Notes under the pieces: model-generated
Told to the model about the DNA's origin: nothing
The model's input: the letters and a program-made list of their open reading frames with translations, nothing else
The model's database searches: none
Program-made: the position numbers and the translations under genes
Source of the DNA: Jeotgalibacillus sp. R-1-5s-1
GTDB lineage: Bacteria; Bacillota; Bacilli; Bacillales; Jeotgalibacillaceae
DNA: 64,000 nucleotides
NCBI RefSeq assembly: GCF_004405105.1
Contig: NZ_SORW01000046.1
Coordinates: 1-64,000 of the forward strand
Direction: 5' to 3'
Shown: one piece after another, positions 43,728-52,772 of the stretch
How the letters are laid out: each line of letters opens with the position of its first letter
Position numbering within the stretch: position 1 is the first letter of the stretch

Positions 43728-45176
43728 ATGACAAACGTGGCGAACTTTGAAGAGCATAGTCATACGCCGGAAAAAAAACCATCTGTCCGCGCTAAAATTC
43801 AGGCTGTTGGTGGATTCCTGACGAATATGGTATTACCGAATATCGGCGCATTTATTGCATGGGGTATTTTGACTGCTCTATTTATTCCTACTGGCTGGAT
43901 TCCTAACGAACAGCTTGGTGAAATCGTTGGCCCGGCGATTACCTACCTCCTCCCATTGCTTCTTGCTTACACAGGAGGAAGAATGGTTGCCGGCCAAAGA
44001 GGGGCCGTGATGGGTGCGATCGGGGCCATCGGATTGATCGTCGGCTCTGATATTCCAATGTTTCTTGGTGCAATGATTATCGGACCTTTAGGCGGATATG
44101 TGATCAAGAAATTTGATCAGCTGATCGAAAACAGAATTCCTGCCGGTTTTGAAATGATCGTCAATAACTTCTCAATCGGTATACTTGGTTTCGGTTTGAT
44201 GATCGTATCCTTCCTGTTCATTGGACCAGTCATTGAAAATGTAAATGACGCTATGACCTCGGCCATTCAAGCCCTCGTACAGACAGGCTTCCTGCCACTG
44301 CTTTCGTTAGTCAATGAACCTGCGAAAGTATTATTTTTAAATAACGTTATTGATCAGGGTATTTATTATCCACTCGGCATGCAGGATACGCTTGAAGCTG
44401 GAAAATCAATCTTCTTTACAGTTGCTTCAAACCCTGGACCGGGACTTGGACTATTGCTTGCTTTCACGCTTTTTGGAACTAAAATCGCAAGAAGAACAGC
44501 ACCTGGTGCGATCGTTATCCACTTCCTTGGTGGTATCCACGAATTGTACTTCCCATACGTATTAATGAAACCACTTACAATTATCGGGATGATTGCCGGT
44601 GGTATGTCAGGGATTGCTGTATTCAGCTTCTTTGATGCCGGACTTGTAGCAGGACCTAGCCCGGGCTCTATTTTCGCTTATCTTGCTCTGACACCAAGAG
44701 GAAATTTCCTCGGCATCATTTCAGGTGTCTTAGTCGCTGCTGCTGTAACGTTTGCAGTAACGTCAATTATACTAAAGCTTGATAAAAACACAGATGATGA
44801 AGCTGACTTAACGAGCTCAATCGCTAAATCACAATCGATGAAGGCTGAAGGAAAACAGTTAATGAACTTTGCAGCTGACACTGCAACAACACAGGAAATC
44901 AGCAAGATCTCGTTCGCTTGTGATGCAGGTGCCGGAAGTAGTGCATTAGGCGCGACTACGTTTAGAAAGAAGCTGCAAAAGAAAGGTATTTCCGATATCG
45001 AAGTCAAGCATTACCGTATTGAGGATGTACCTGAATCATCAGATATCATTGTTGTTCACAAGAATTTATCGGATCGTGCAAGAATGGCACACGGTGATAA
45101 GAAAATCATTACGATTGAAAGTTACCTGAATGATCCGAGCCTGGATGAGCTTTTAGATCAATTAAGTAAAGATTAA
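43728..45176 (+). CDS. mtlA: PTS EIICB component, mannitol type
   Basis: 482 residues. The EIIC membrane domain (about 20-345) has the mannitol-permease hallmark GGIHELYFPYVLMKP. The EIIB domain (~390-482) has its phospho-cysteine in FACDAGAGSSALGA, where MtlA usually has CDAGMGSSA. There is no EIIA domain, which is supplied by the gene before. The ATG follows AAGGGG. It is last in the operon, followed by a strong terminator. Specificity for mannitol is family-based and may differ, given the unusual operon enzymes. Confidence 0.88.
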   Translation: MTNVANFEEHSHTPEKKPSVRAKIQAVGGFLTNMVLPNIGAFIAWGILTALFIPTGWIPNEQLGEIVGPAITYLLPLLLAYTGGRMVAGQRGAVMGAIGAIGLIVGSDIPMFLGAMIIGPLGGYVIKKFDQLIENRIPAGFEMIVNNFSIGILGFGLMIVSFLFIGPVIENVNDAMTSAIQALVQTGFLPLLSLVNEPAKVLFLNNVIDQGIYYPLGMQDTLEAGKSIFFTVASNPGPGLGLLLAFTLFGTKIARRTAPGAIVIHFLGGIHELYFPYVLMKPLTIIGMIAGGMSGIAVFSFFDAGLVAGPSPGSIFAYLALTPRGNFLGIISGVLVAAAVTFAVTSIILKLDKNTDDEADLTSSIAKSQSMKAEGKQLMNFAADTATTQEISKISFACDAGAGSSALGATTFRKKLQKKGISDIEVKHYRIEDVPESSDIIVVHKNLSDRARMAHGDKKIITIESYLNDPSLDELLDQLSKD

Positions 45177-45207
45177 ACCTTTACCTATCATTTTAATCGT
45201 AAACTCA

Positions 45208-45253
45208 AAGATCCCAACCAAACTTTGTCATGATAAAGTTCGGTTGGGATCTT
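45208..45253 (+). terminator. Terminator of the hexitol PTS operon
   Basis: AAGATCCCAACC / GGTTGGGATCTT stem, extended inward by AACTTT/AAAGTT, followed by a T-rich tract. Confidence 0.88.
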
Positions 45254-45308
45254 ATTTATGTTCATTTACCACCAATAAACGATCCTTTAAAGCAGTTCGG
45301 GCTCTATG

Positions 45309-45440
45309 TTAAAAAATACTCCACATCTCGTCTTTATTAACCTTCCGCTTTTTTACACGCTTTGCCAGTCTCTGCTCCTCAACCTGCTTACGGCGGTCAT
45401 TCATCTTGCTTTCGATGAGGCTTCTGTCCTGATAGTACAT
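45309..45440 (-). CDS. 43-residue basic protein in the sigma factor operon
   Basis: ATG at 45440 follows AGGTGA by eight bases and lies 23 bases after the upstream gene's stop. The product begins MYYQDRSLIESK and is highly charged, with LAKRVKKRKVNK near the C terminus; it is probably helical. Third gene of the sigma factor unit. No known family. The ribosome site and operon position make it a likely real small gene. Confidence 0.6.
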   Translation of the reverse strand: MYYQDRSLIESKMNDRRKQVEEQRLAKRVKKRKVNKDEMWSIF

Positions 45441-45463
45441 CTCTATGTTCACCTGCCTTCTGT

Positions 45464-46666
45464 TTACAAGCTGAGTTCACCATAATTCGCAACATCATAG
45501 TCAGAATCAGCCGGCTGTTCAGCACCTTCTACACTACCTTCTTTTAATCGGAGAAGCGCCTTAACCGTCCCTCTGATTTCTGGTGTATCTGCTATCATTG
45601 TGCCCAAAAGGTCGATGTGTTTAATCGTCGTTTTGAGTTCTGAGATATCCAGATCTTCTCCAAATCTAAGCTTTCCAGCTACAATGAGTGTGACCGGTTT
45701 ATCGTAGGCTGCATACTCTTCTGTGGCCCACTGTTCATCGTTTTCAATCAGCACGTATTGTCCCTCATATGACAGGATTTCAGCCTCAATATTTGTCTTC
45801 TCGTAGAGCAGATCTTCAAGATTTTCATTTACCACAACAATAGAGGTCGTCTGGATTTGATCAATCGCCTGCTCCAACTGCTCACGGGTCACGTCGTTTT
45901 CAAAATAGATCGGTTTTGATGTCATGAGCTTTGCTCCTTTGAGGCGGCGCAACGTACGTGCTGAATAAGACTGTGATGAAGTCAGTAAAGTAAAACCTTC
46001 CGGGATTTTGACTGTTTCCCCGTTAACCGTGTGTGAAAGAGCGAATACAGCTGATTCCTGAGATTCATGGAAATAGAACAATCCATTTACAGTGAGATGT
46101 TCAATTTTTGTCTTTAATTCTTCAACAGATAAGTCTTTTTCAAGAGTCAACTTTCCGTTTACGGTCAGCTTCACAGAAGACTGTATTGAATCGAGGTATG
46201 CGTTAGTCAGCTCATGTTTCCCATTGATTGTTCTTGGCTTTTCACCTGAATACGTTTCAGACATGCCAGTCATATGCTTTACTTTGCTTTGAATGATTCC
46301 CTGCAAATGTACCGGAGAGACTATCGAGCCAACAACATATAGTCCTTCGATTTTACCTTGAAGGTCTTCTTCTTCAATGTCATCATCGAAAATAACACTT
46401 CCAACTGTAAGTAATTGAACGGGGTCCACAATTGACTGAAAGTATTGCCGTGACAGAACGGTTTCACCTGTAAGGGTTTTAAACTCTCCGTTTATTTCAA
46501 TGCTTGCCCCAACGTTTTTACTTTTTAATGAAGATAACAAGTGAGCCGTCTCTCTCGAATAAATAATACAACCTACATTTTCAATGCTTTCGATTTCAGA
46601 GACCGTTTTCTCCGTCGCTTTCGTTAAATTAATGACTCCTACATTCCCAATTCGCTGTTTCTTCAT
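45464..46666 (-). CDS. Internally repeated protein encoded with an ECF-like sigma factor
   Basis: 400 residues, soluble, no signal peptide or membrane helix. At least three repeats of about 100 residues share a strand-helix-strand signature: KLTVNGKLTLEKDLSVEELK, TLIVAGKLRFGEDLDISELK, and more diverged forms near residues 85 and 245. Its ATG overlaps the GGAGGAAG site inside the sigma gene's last codons, so translation is coupled. No family recognised. It may bind or control the sigma factor, but it lacks any anti-sigma transmembrane signature. Confidence 0.68.
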   Translation of the reverse strand: MKKQRIGNVGVINLTKATEKTVSEIESIENVGCIIYSRETAHLLSSLKSKNVGASIEINGEFKTLTGETVLSRQYFQSIVDPVQLLTVGSVIFDDDIEEEDLQGKIEGLYVVGSIVSPVHLQGIIQSKVKHMTGMSETYSGEKPRTINGKHELTNAYLDSIQSSVKLTVNGKLTLEKDLSVEELKTKIEHLTVNGLFYFHESQESAVFALSHTVNGETVKIPEGFTLLTSSQSYSARTLRRLKGAKLMTSKPIYFENDVTREQLEQAIDQIQTTSIVVVNENLEDLLYEKTNIEAEILSYEGQYVLIENDEQWATEEYAAYDKPVTLIVAGKLRFGEDLDISELKTTIKHIDLLGTMIADTPEIRGTVKALLRLKEGSVEGAEQPADSDYDVANYGELSL

Positions 46667-46667
46667 G

Positions 46668-47132
46668 TTAGTCTTCCTCCAATTTCTTTTTTAATTGTTT
46701 CAACGCCTGACTTAATTTGTAGCGGACCGTAGCCGCAGGCAGTTGCAGCTGGTTACCAATCTCTTTACTTGATAATCCAATCCAGTACCGCTTAAAGATA
46801 ATATCCTTGTATTCCTGTGACAGATCGGCAAGTAATTCTATTACCTCAATATGAGTAAATCTCTGATCCAGTCTGATCTGCTCAAAGTCATCCTCCCACC
46901 CCGTCAGCCGCTGCTCTTTTCTCCGGTCATCAACCAGCTGATTTTTCATCACCCTGAAAAACCAGGCACGCTGTTTATGAACAGGCAGGTTCTGCAGCAT
47001 ACTTTCATGAGCGAGAGATTTGATCACAGCTTGCTGGATCAGGTCATCTGCCTCCTGTTCATGTCTTGCAATTGACCTGGCAAACCTGCGCAGATCCGTT
47101 TCCAATTCCTGATACAACTCACTGGACTCCAT
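46668..47132 (-). CDS. ECF-like sigma-70 family RNA polymerase sigma factor
   Basis: 154 residues with region 2 (DDLIQQAVIKSLAH, RAWFFRVMKNQLVDDRRK) and region 4 (LSSKEIGNQLQLPAATVRYKL, an HTH). There is no region 3, as in ECF sigmas. The start is the ATG reading MESSELYQE; a GTG three codons upstream is also possible, and neither has a strong ribosome site. It heads an operon with a repeat protein and a 43-residue basic protein. Confidence 0.85.
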   Translation of the reverse strand: MESSELYQELETDLRRFARSIARHEQEADDLIQQAVIKSLAHESMLQNLPVHKQRAWFFRVMKNQLVDDRRKEQRLTGWEDDFEQIRLDQRFTHIEVIELLADLSQEYKDIIFKRYWIGLSSKEIGNQLQLPAATVRYKLSQALKQLKKKLEED

Positions 47133-47222
47133 CGGCTTCACTCACTTTTTCGTGGTTTCATGTATATAACGTTTCTGCATCGGAAAGTGTTGGACCTTTT
47201 TTAAAAATAATTTTCCCCATAG

Positions 47223-47253
47223 AAAAAAGCTCCCCTCAAAGAGAGAAGCTTTT
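47223..47253 (-). terminator. Terminator after the NhaC-type transporter gene
   Basis: AAAGCTTCTCTC..GGGGAGCTTTT stem with a T run on the minus strand, right after the stop. Confidence 0.8.
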
Positions 47254-47257
47254 CACC

Positions 47258-48571
47258 TTAATCCTCTACAACACCCGGCGTTTTAAAGCGTGGGAATTGA
47301 ATGGCGATCGCGATGATCCCTGATAATGCGATCAGCATTGGATAAATACAGAATGGTACGATTTCCACTGGCGAAATGCCTGCGACACCCGCTACCGCGA
47401 GCAGCTGTGCACCGTAAGGGATGAGTCCCTGTACAGAGCTCGAGAAAATATCAAGCAGACTTGCAGATCTTCTGTTATCAATGCTAAATCGTTCTGAAAT
47501 CTGTCTTGCAAGTGGACCTGCCGTGATGATCGAGATCGTATTGTTCGCTGTAGCAAAATTCACCGTACTTACAAGACCGGCAATCCCTGCTTCTCCACCA
47601 CGCTTTGAATTAACGCGTTTTGTAACAGACTGAAGCAGAAATTCAATTCCACCATTCTGTTTGATGAGCTCTACCAGTCCGCCAAGTAAAATGGCAATCA
47701 TCGCAAGCTCAAACATATTTGAAAATCCTGTTCCAATCAGCTCGATCAGCGTCAGCAGACTGAATTCCCCAAGTCCGAGACCGACAATTCCGGCAAAGAT
47801 AATCCCACCAAGGAGAACAAGAATCACGTTTGCCCCTGCAATCGCAAAGATCAGTACACCTAAATACGGAAGCACCTGCAGGAGGTTGTAAGGATTAGAC
47901 TCCTCCAGCGTGGCACTCGAACCTGCCGTCATCACAGCAAAAATGATCGCTGTAATAATCGCAGCCGGCAAAACAATTTTTACATTTGCTTTAAACTTAT
48001 CCTTCATTTTAGTGCCCTGCGTGCGGACTGCTGCGATTGTCGTATCTGAGATAATGGACAGGTTATCACCAAACATCGCGCCACTCACAATCGCACCCAT
48101 CGCAAGCGCGACGCCGATATCCGTCTGCTCCGACACACCAAGTCCGATCGGTGCCAGCGCCACAATTGTACCTGTTGATGTCCCCATCGAAATAGAGATA
48201 AAACATCCGATAATAAATAACCCGACGATCAACAGATTCTGCGGTAAAAAGGACAGTCCAAGATTGACCGTCGAATCTACTGCGCCAGCTCCATCAGCTA
48301 CGGATGCAAAGGCTCCGGCTAAAAGAAAAATAATGACCATTAAAATAATATTCGGATGACCTCCACCCTTAGACAGCTGCATTACCTTTGTCTGAAAATC
48401 AGTTTTACGATTCATCAGTAACGCAACTAAAATAGCAATAAATAACGCAACCAGCACCGGCATTAAATAAAAATCACCTGTAATCACACCGGATCCAATA
48501 AATAACAAGATAAATATGCCAAACGGAATCAGAGCAAACGGATTACTCTGAGGAATTTCCTGATTCGTCAT
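47258..48571 (-). CDS. metT: NhaC-superfamily transporter, probable methionine transporter MetT
   Basis: 437 residues with about 11-12 hydrophobic segments and NhaC-family motifs (GTSTGTIVALAPIG, SGAMFGDNLSIISDTTIAA). NhaC proteins are usually called Na+/H+ antiporters. The gene is preceded by a SAM-I riboswitch, and comparative genomics has proposed S-box-regulated NhaC homologues as methionine transporters (MetT). I follow that assignment on the basis of the riboswitch. GGAGGTG precedes the ATG. Confidence 0.82.
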   Translation of the reverse strand: MTNQEIPQSNPFALIPFGIFILLFIGSGVITGDFYLMPVLVALFIAILVALLMNRKTDFQTKVMQLSKGGGHPNIILMVIIFLLAGAFASVADGAGAVDSTVNLGLSFLPQNLLIVGLFIIGCFISISMGTSTGTIVALAPIGLGVSEQTDIGVALAMGAIVSGAMFGDNLSIISDTTIAAVRTQGTKMKDKFKANVKIVLPAAIITAIIFAVMTAGSSATLEESNPYNLLQVLPYLGVLIFAIAGANVILVLLGGIIFAGIVGLGLGEFSLLTLIELIGTGFSNMFELAMIAILLGGLVELIKQNGGIEFLLQSVTKRVNSKRGGEAGIAGLVSTVNFATANNTISIITAGPLARQISERFSIDNRRSASLLDIFSSSVQGLIPYGAQLLAVAGVAGISPVEIVPFCIYPMLIALSGIIAIAIQFPRFKTPGVVED

Positions 48572-48632
48572 AAGAACGCACCTCCAACCTTTTGTTTAAA
48601 CAAATCTCTTAAATTTCAAACCTGCACCAAAT

Positions 48633-48669
48633 AAAAAAGCTTCTCCCTTAAGAAAAGGAAGAAGCTTTT
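48633..48669 (-). terminator. Riboswitch-controlled terminator before metT
   Basis: AAAGCTTCTTCC / GGGAGAAGCTTT stem followed by TTTTTT on the minus strand, between the SAM aptamer and the coding region. Confidence 0.85.
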
Positions 48670-48689
48670 AATCAAAAGCAAACCACTTT

Positions 48690-48793
48690 TCTTATCTCCC
48701 AGGCAAATGCCTGCTGGAATTGGCACAGTACTTTTTTAAGTCTGCTGCCGAGGCTTCAAAGGGCCAGTCCCTCCACCTCTCTTCATAAGAAGG
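48690..48793 (-). promoter_or_regulatory. SAM-I (S-box) riboswitch upstream of metT
   Basis: On the minus strand the conserved S-box order is present: CTTATGAAGAGAGGTGGAGG, GACTGGCCC, TGAAGCCTCGGCAGCAG, GTGCCAATTCC, GGGAGATAAG. The P1 arms CTTAT/ATAAG close it. SAM binding should favour the downstream terminator, so expression rises when methionine/SAM is low. It fills most of the 302-base gap between metT and the MFS gene. Confidence 0.95.
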
Positions 48794-48873
48794 TCTTGCA
48801 GGTATTTAATTGATTGTTGAATGATAAAAGATTTAAAAAAGGATGTCAACAGATCTTGTTAACTTCGGAAGAT

Positions 48874-50148
48874 TCATATTATTTCGTCGCTGATTACCTG
48901 AGCGGCTGAAACCGTTTCCTTCCATAATACATTTCTAAGGGTAAAAGCAACCATCCCTATAAGCAAGCAAAATAACCCCACAAACATAAAAACCGCACCT
49001 GCACCGAATAACCTGACAAGTATCCCACCGATTAATGGGCCAACTACAACACACAAGCTGGATATGGTCTGATTAATACCTGATACTCTCCCAATATTCT
49101 CTTTCGAAGTATGCTTATGGATGATATATTGAAATCCCACCGAGTATAAACCCACACCAAGACCAATGATAGCACCGAAAATGATGGGCTGCCATAAAGG
49201 GAATCCTGCCTCAAGTAATCCAATTCCTCCAAATCCAATTCCAACACAGGCAAGACTTCCACCCATGAGCCAACCGTAATCCCGCAGATTTGAAAATCGA
49301 TTTAACAGCACAATCATGACAACGGCACCCGCTCCGGAAGAGGCAAACAGATAACCGATTAATTCAGGTTGATCAGGTGACAGCTCTCTGAACCATGTAG
49401 TGAATTGAATATCAATCATCTGGATTGTAAGTAAACCTAAAAAAGCGAGCATAAAGCTGACCCATAGTGGACGGCTGGTAAAAATGATCAGCCAGCCTTC
49501 ACGCCATGAAATCCAAAAATCACCTCTATTATTGTGAGCCATAGCATAAGAATCTTTTTCAAACACTGAATATTCTCTTCTCATACTGAATAAAACAAAA
49601 CACGAAATAATGAGCATTATTGCGTTGATCAAAATACATATTTGCGGTGATACTGCTCCTGCTATTACGCCTCCAATTAACGGTGCTGCAATTTTAGAAA
49701 ACTGCAGCATGATTCCATTTAAAGAAAAAGCCTGGACAAGCTGATGCTCTGGCACCACCTCTTTTACCATCCCCTGTTGAGCAGGATAATGAATCACATT
49801 CACCACTGATCTGCACGCAATGATGAGTAGCGCGAGCCATGGACCCGAAACGAAGACCAGCATAAGCGTCAACACCACACTGATAAGATCAGCCAAAAAC
49901 ATCATTTTCAGCTTGTCAGTCCGGTCGGTAAACACTCCTGAGAACTGACCTAATAGCGCTTGCGGCAATGCCATTGCAACGGGAATTAAAGCGATTAAAA
50001 AGGGATCTGCCTGCCAGACGAATCCAAATAGAATCATAATCGCGACAGCATCAAAATAATTTCCCATGACAGAAATTGAATAAGACGAAAACATCTTTAC
50101 AAACAAACGATTGCCCCAAATAGAACGATCTAATTTACCTGCTGACAT
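48874..50148 (-). CDS. Major facilitator superfamily transporter (drug-exporter type)
   Basis: 424 residues, 12 predicted helices, with the motif A-like loop FSGVFTDRTDKLKMMFLAD after helix 2 and a second GRVSGI loop in the C-terminal half. It resembles MFS_3/MefA-type exporters; the substrate is unknown. The start is the ATG following GGGTGATT; an upstream start would leave a charged non-helical extension. It is downstream of a winged-helix regulator on the same strand. Confidence 0.82.
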   Translation of the reverse strand: MSAGKLDRSIWGNRLFVKMFSSYSISVMGNYFDAVAIMILFGFVWQADPFLIALIPVAMALPQALLGQFSGVFTDRTDKLKMMFLADLISVVLTLMLVFVSGPWLALLIIACRSVVNVIHYPAQQGMVKEVVPEHQLVQAFSLNGIMLQFSKIAAPLIGGVIAGAVSPQICILINAIMLIISCFVLFSMRREYSVFEKDSYAMAHNNRGDFWISWREGWLIIFTSRPLWVSFMLAFLGLLTIQMIDIQFTTWFRELSPDQPELIGYLFASSGAGAVVMIVLLNRFSNLRDYGWLMGGSLACVGIGFGGIGLLEAGFPLWQPIIFGAIIGLGVGLYSVGFQYIIHKHTSKENIGRVSGINQTISSLCVVVGPLIGGILVRLFGAGAVFMFVGLFCLLIGMVAFTLRNVLWKETVSAAQVISDEII

Positions 50149-50210
50149 ATAACAATCACCCTGCTTCCTGATTAATATCATCAGTTTAGTGGCTCAATGT
50201 CAGAGGATGA

Positions 50211-51353
50211 TCAAATGAACAGATTCAGACGCTGTTTTACCAGACTTACCTTTCGATCCGGCAAATACTCCCGTTTCATTTCGTCTGCCTTTGCTTTTAA
50301 AAGCATAAATAATTCTTCATCCAATTTAAGTTTATCTAGTAAGAGAAGCGTGATTTCAAAGTAAAAAAAGAGATGAGATGTAAACTTTGTATTTTTCACC
50401 ACATGATATCCCTGCTCTATATCCTCACGACCTTTTTTAAACGAGCCCCGCTGGAGATGGAGAATTCCAGTGATCACATAAAATATGCCAAGCTCCCTTT
50501 GCAAAGGATTATTCTGATAAAACTGTTCCATCTCAATAAATAGTCGATTAAATTCACTCGTTTCTCCACCGCATAGCAATAGAATCAACCTAAAATTCAT
50601 AAGGGAAGGGTTAAATCCGTGATCAGATTTCAGCAGTTCAGGGTATTTTAACGTCATCGACTTAAACTGTCGATCAGCTTTTTTAAGGTCTTGATCCATT
50701 ACAAATAAATAAAACAAACCTAATGTCTCAGCTTCAAAATGTGATCTTTCAGAAAACACCTCTTTCTCGAGTCCACGCTGAATATACTGAATGGCTTCAC
50801 GAAAATTGCCAGTCTGAGTGTGATAAATATGAATCATGTAATACAGTTTTTGATCCATATTGGCATGATCATTGATGAACCAGTCAATATCAGCCTTCAT
50901 AAAGGCAAAAACAGGCTTATATTCTTCCGGAACCATAAACCCTAAATGCTTTTCCTCAATAAACGTTTGCATGGCTTCTCCATGACCAAATAGATGATAT
51001 CGCTTAATCAGACCTTCAAGCATCTTATTTATTTCCGGATCCTGATAGGCTGCGTCATCCATTCCAACATCAATTTTCTTCAACACATATCCATGACCTT
51101 TTACGGTCTCTATCACAATAAAATCAGACAGCTTCTTCAGTTTCTTCCTCAAACGGTAAATATGATCATCAACCGTTCTGTCTGTAGGCGCATCCATCGG
51201 CCAAACCGCATCGAGCAGCTGAGACCTCGAAAATACCTGGTCGGCACGTTCATAAAGAAACTGTAAAAGAAAAAATTCTTTTCTTAATAATTGAACTTGA
51301 GTGCCTTTATACGATGCAGTATAGTCTGCAAGATTAAAGGTTAGTTGAGACAT
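50211..51353 (-). CDS. Winged-helix (OmpR-type) regulator with helical repeat domain
   Basis: 380 residues. The N-terminal OmpR/PhoB-type DNA-binding domain (~1-98) has DRTVDDHIYRLRKKLKK and ETVKGHGYVLKK. No receiver domain. The C-terminal ~270 residues are helical and TPR-like (YMIHIYHTQTGNFREAIQYI), recalling SARP/BTAD layouts. The ATG follows AAAGGTG by five bases; the 79-codon upstream extension lacks any site and reads through the divergent promoter region. It probably regulates the adjacent MFS gene or the divergent hydrolase gene. Confidence 0.78.
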   Translation of the reverse strand: MSQLTFNLADYTASYKGTQVQLLRKEFFLLQFLYERADQVFSRSQLLDAVWPMDAPTDRTVDDHIYRLRKKLKKLSDFIVIETVKGHGYVLKKIDVGMDDAAYQDPEINKMLEGLIKRYHLFGHGEAMQTFIEEKHLGFMVPEEYKPVFAFMKADIDWFINDHANMDQKLYYMIHIYHTQTGNFREAIQYIQRGLEKEVFSERSHFEAETLGLFYLFVMDQDLKKADRQFKSMTLKYPELLKSDHGFNPSLMNFRLILLLCGGETSEFNRLFIEMEQFYQNNPLQRELGIFYVITGILHLQRGSFKKGREDIEQGYHVVKNTKFTSHLFFYFEITLLLLDKLKLDEELFMLLKAKADEMKREYLPDRKVSLVKQRLNLFI

Positions 51354-51477
51354 GAAATCACCTTTTATAACAAGTTTTCTTTTATTATATCGATAATTCT
51401 TGATTACGTGGAAATTAAAGGAGATTTCACCCGGATAACAGAATAGTAGCGTGAGGAACAGGAAAGGAGCAGTCAAA

Positions 51478-52035
51478 TTGAAACATGCTTTAATCGTCAT
51501 TGATGCCCAGCAGGAGCTGATTGAAGGAAATGAACAGGAAGCTGGCATTGTAAATAAGGAATTATTGATCAAAAATATCAACTTTGTCATTCAAAAGGCG
51601 CTTGGTGCTGAAAGTAAGATTATTTTTATCCGTGATAAAGATTTAGCCAATGGAGAGGGAGATGGGTTCGAGGTACATCAGGACATTAACATTCCGCAAG
51701 GGGCAGTGAAATTCGAAAAATATGCAACGAATTCATTTCACGGGACGCCTTTGCTTGAGTATTTGAAGGAGCAGGAAATTGGCCACCTCGTCATTGCCGG
51801 CTGCAAAACGGAGCATTGTATTGATACTGCTGTTCGCACTGCTACCATTAATGGGTTCGATGTCACCTTAGTGGGAGATGCCCATTCTACATCAGATTCA
51901 GCTGCCTTATCTGGTGAACAGATTATTGCGCATCATAATTCGACACTCCATGGACACTATAACGTTGAACACTTTTCTCTTGTCCGTCAGTCGTCTGAAG
52001 AATTGTTTACTCCGACACACGATGAATATCGTTAA
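51478..52035 (+). CDS. Isochorismatase-family cysteine hydrolase
   Basis: 185 residues, TTG start eight bases after AAGGAG. Triad residues are visible: Asp in VIDAQQELI, Lys in VKFEKYATNSF and Cys in GCKTEHCIDTAVR. It is similar in fold to nicotinamidase, but the cluster pncA at 14106 already provides that activity, so another amide or ester substrate is more likely. Divergent from the winged-helix regulator. Confidence 0.85.
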   Translation: MKHALIVIDAQQELIEGNEQEAGIVNKELLIKNINFVIQKALGAESKIIFIRDKDLANGEGDGFEVHQDINIPQGAVKFEKYATNSFHGTPLLEYLKEQEIGHLVIAGCKTEHCIDTAVRTATINGFDVTLVGDAHSTSDSAALSGEQIIAHHNSTLHGHYNVEHFSLVRQSSEELFTPTHDEYR

Positions 52036-52039
52036 CGCG

Positions 52040-52073
52040 AAAAAAGTTTCCCTGCAAACTGGGAAACTTTTTT
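52040..52073 (+). terminator. Terminator after the cysteine hydrolase gene
   Basis: AAAAAAGTTTCCC / GGGAAACTTTTTT stem with flanking A and T runs, four bases past the stop. Confidence 0.88.
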
Positions 52074-52104
52074 AAATATAAATATTCATTCCTGTTGTCA
52101 GGGT

Positions 52105-52647
52105 TCACTGGCCATGTGTTGTACTAAATTCATAAACCTGATATTTCCCAGTGTCTGAAGAAAATTTTAAAACATTTCGATCCTCAGGTATTCCTTCAAA
52201 ATAAGCACCGATACAGCCCGTTGTGCAACGATGTCCAGACAATAGGATATTTACATTATCATTTCCATGTTTCTTCTCGATTTCATGCATGAAGCTGAAA
52301 ATCCGTTTTGCAAACAACTCAGGATCTTCTACCCCTTTATACACGTCAGGATCGGGTAACGGCCCTTTCATATGTATATCTTTCACTGGTAATTGATCAG
52401 CCTCACCTACATCAATCACATTTAACCTTTCATCTGTGAGTGCCTGTTTCCCTGTCACTATCTCCGCTGTCTGGACTGCTCTTTCCTGTGGTGAAGAATA
52501 TACGAAATCAAATTTCACATTCTGTAGTTCAGTCTTCAATGAATGTGCTTGTGAAATACCGTTTTCATTTAACGGAAGCCCTGTTCTGCCCTGCATTTTT
52601 CGTTGCAAATTTAAATCTGTCTGGCCGTGCCTGATGACATAAATCAT
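52105..52647 (-). CDS. Histidine phosphatase superfamily (phosphoglycerate mutase-like) protein
   Basis: 180 residues. The catalytic histidine is in IRHGQTDLN at residues 5-13, the second arginine/glutamate region is in SSPQERAVQTAEIV, and the later catalytic histidine is in LLSGHRCTTG. It is probably a small-substrate phosphatase. The ATG lies just after GGGGGATAGGG; an ATG five codons upstream overlaps that site and is rejected. Confidence 0.85.
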   Translation of the reverse strand: MIYVIRHGQTDLNLQRKMQGRTGLPLNENGISQAHSLKTELQNVKFDFVYSSPQERAVQTAEIVTGKQALTDERLNVIDVGEADQLPVKDIHMKGPLPDPDVYKGVEDPELFAKRIFSFMHEIEKKHGNDNVNILLSGHRCTTGCIGAYFEGIPEDRNVLKFSSDTGKYQVYEFSTTHGQ

Positions 52648-52772
52648 AACCCTATCCCCCATTTTTGGTCCTTGTTAACAGAATACTGAAATTTCTTTTT
52701 ACATATTTTATCATACAATGTGTGCAAGTTAGATGGATGTCTAATGAAAGTCCCGATCCTTGAATTGGAAGT

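Noticed and set aside
45464-46666. Membrane anti-sigma factor
   Set aside because: The protein has no hydrophobic helix and no zinc-binding anti-sigma motif.
48690-48793. Possible T-box leader before the NhaC-type gene
   Set aside because: The sequence shows S-box core elements and lacks the T-box antiterminator motif (AGGGTGGNACCGCG).
50211-51590. Longer 459-residue start for the winged-helix regulator
   Set aside because: The first 79 codons lack a ribosome site and overlap the divergent hydrolase gene; ATG 51353 has AAAGGTG.
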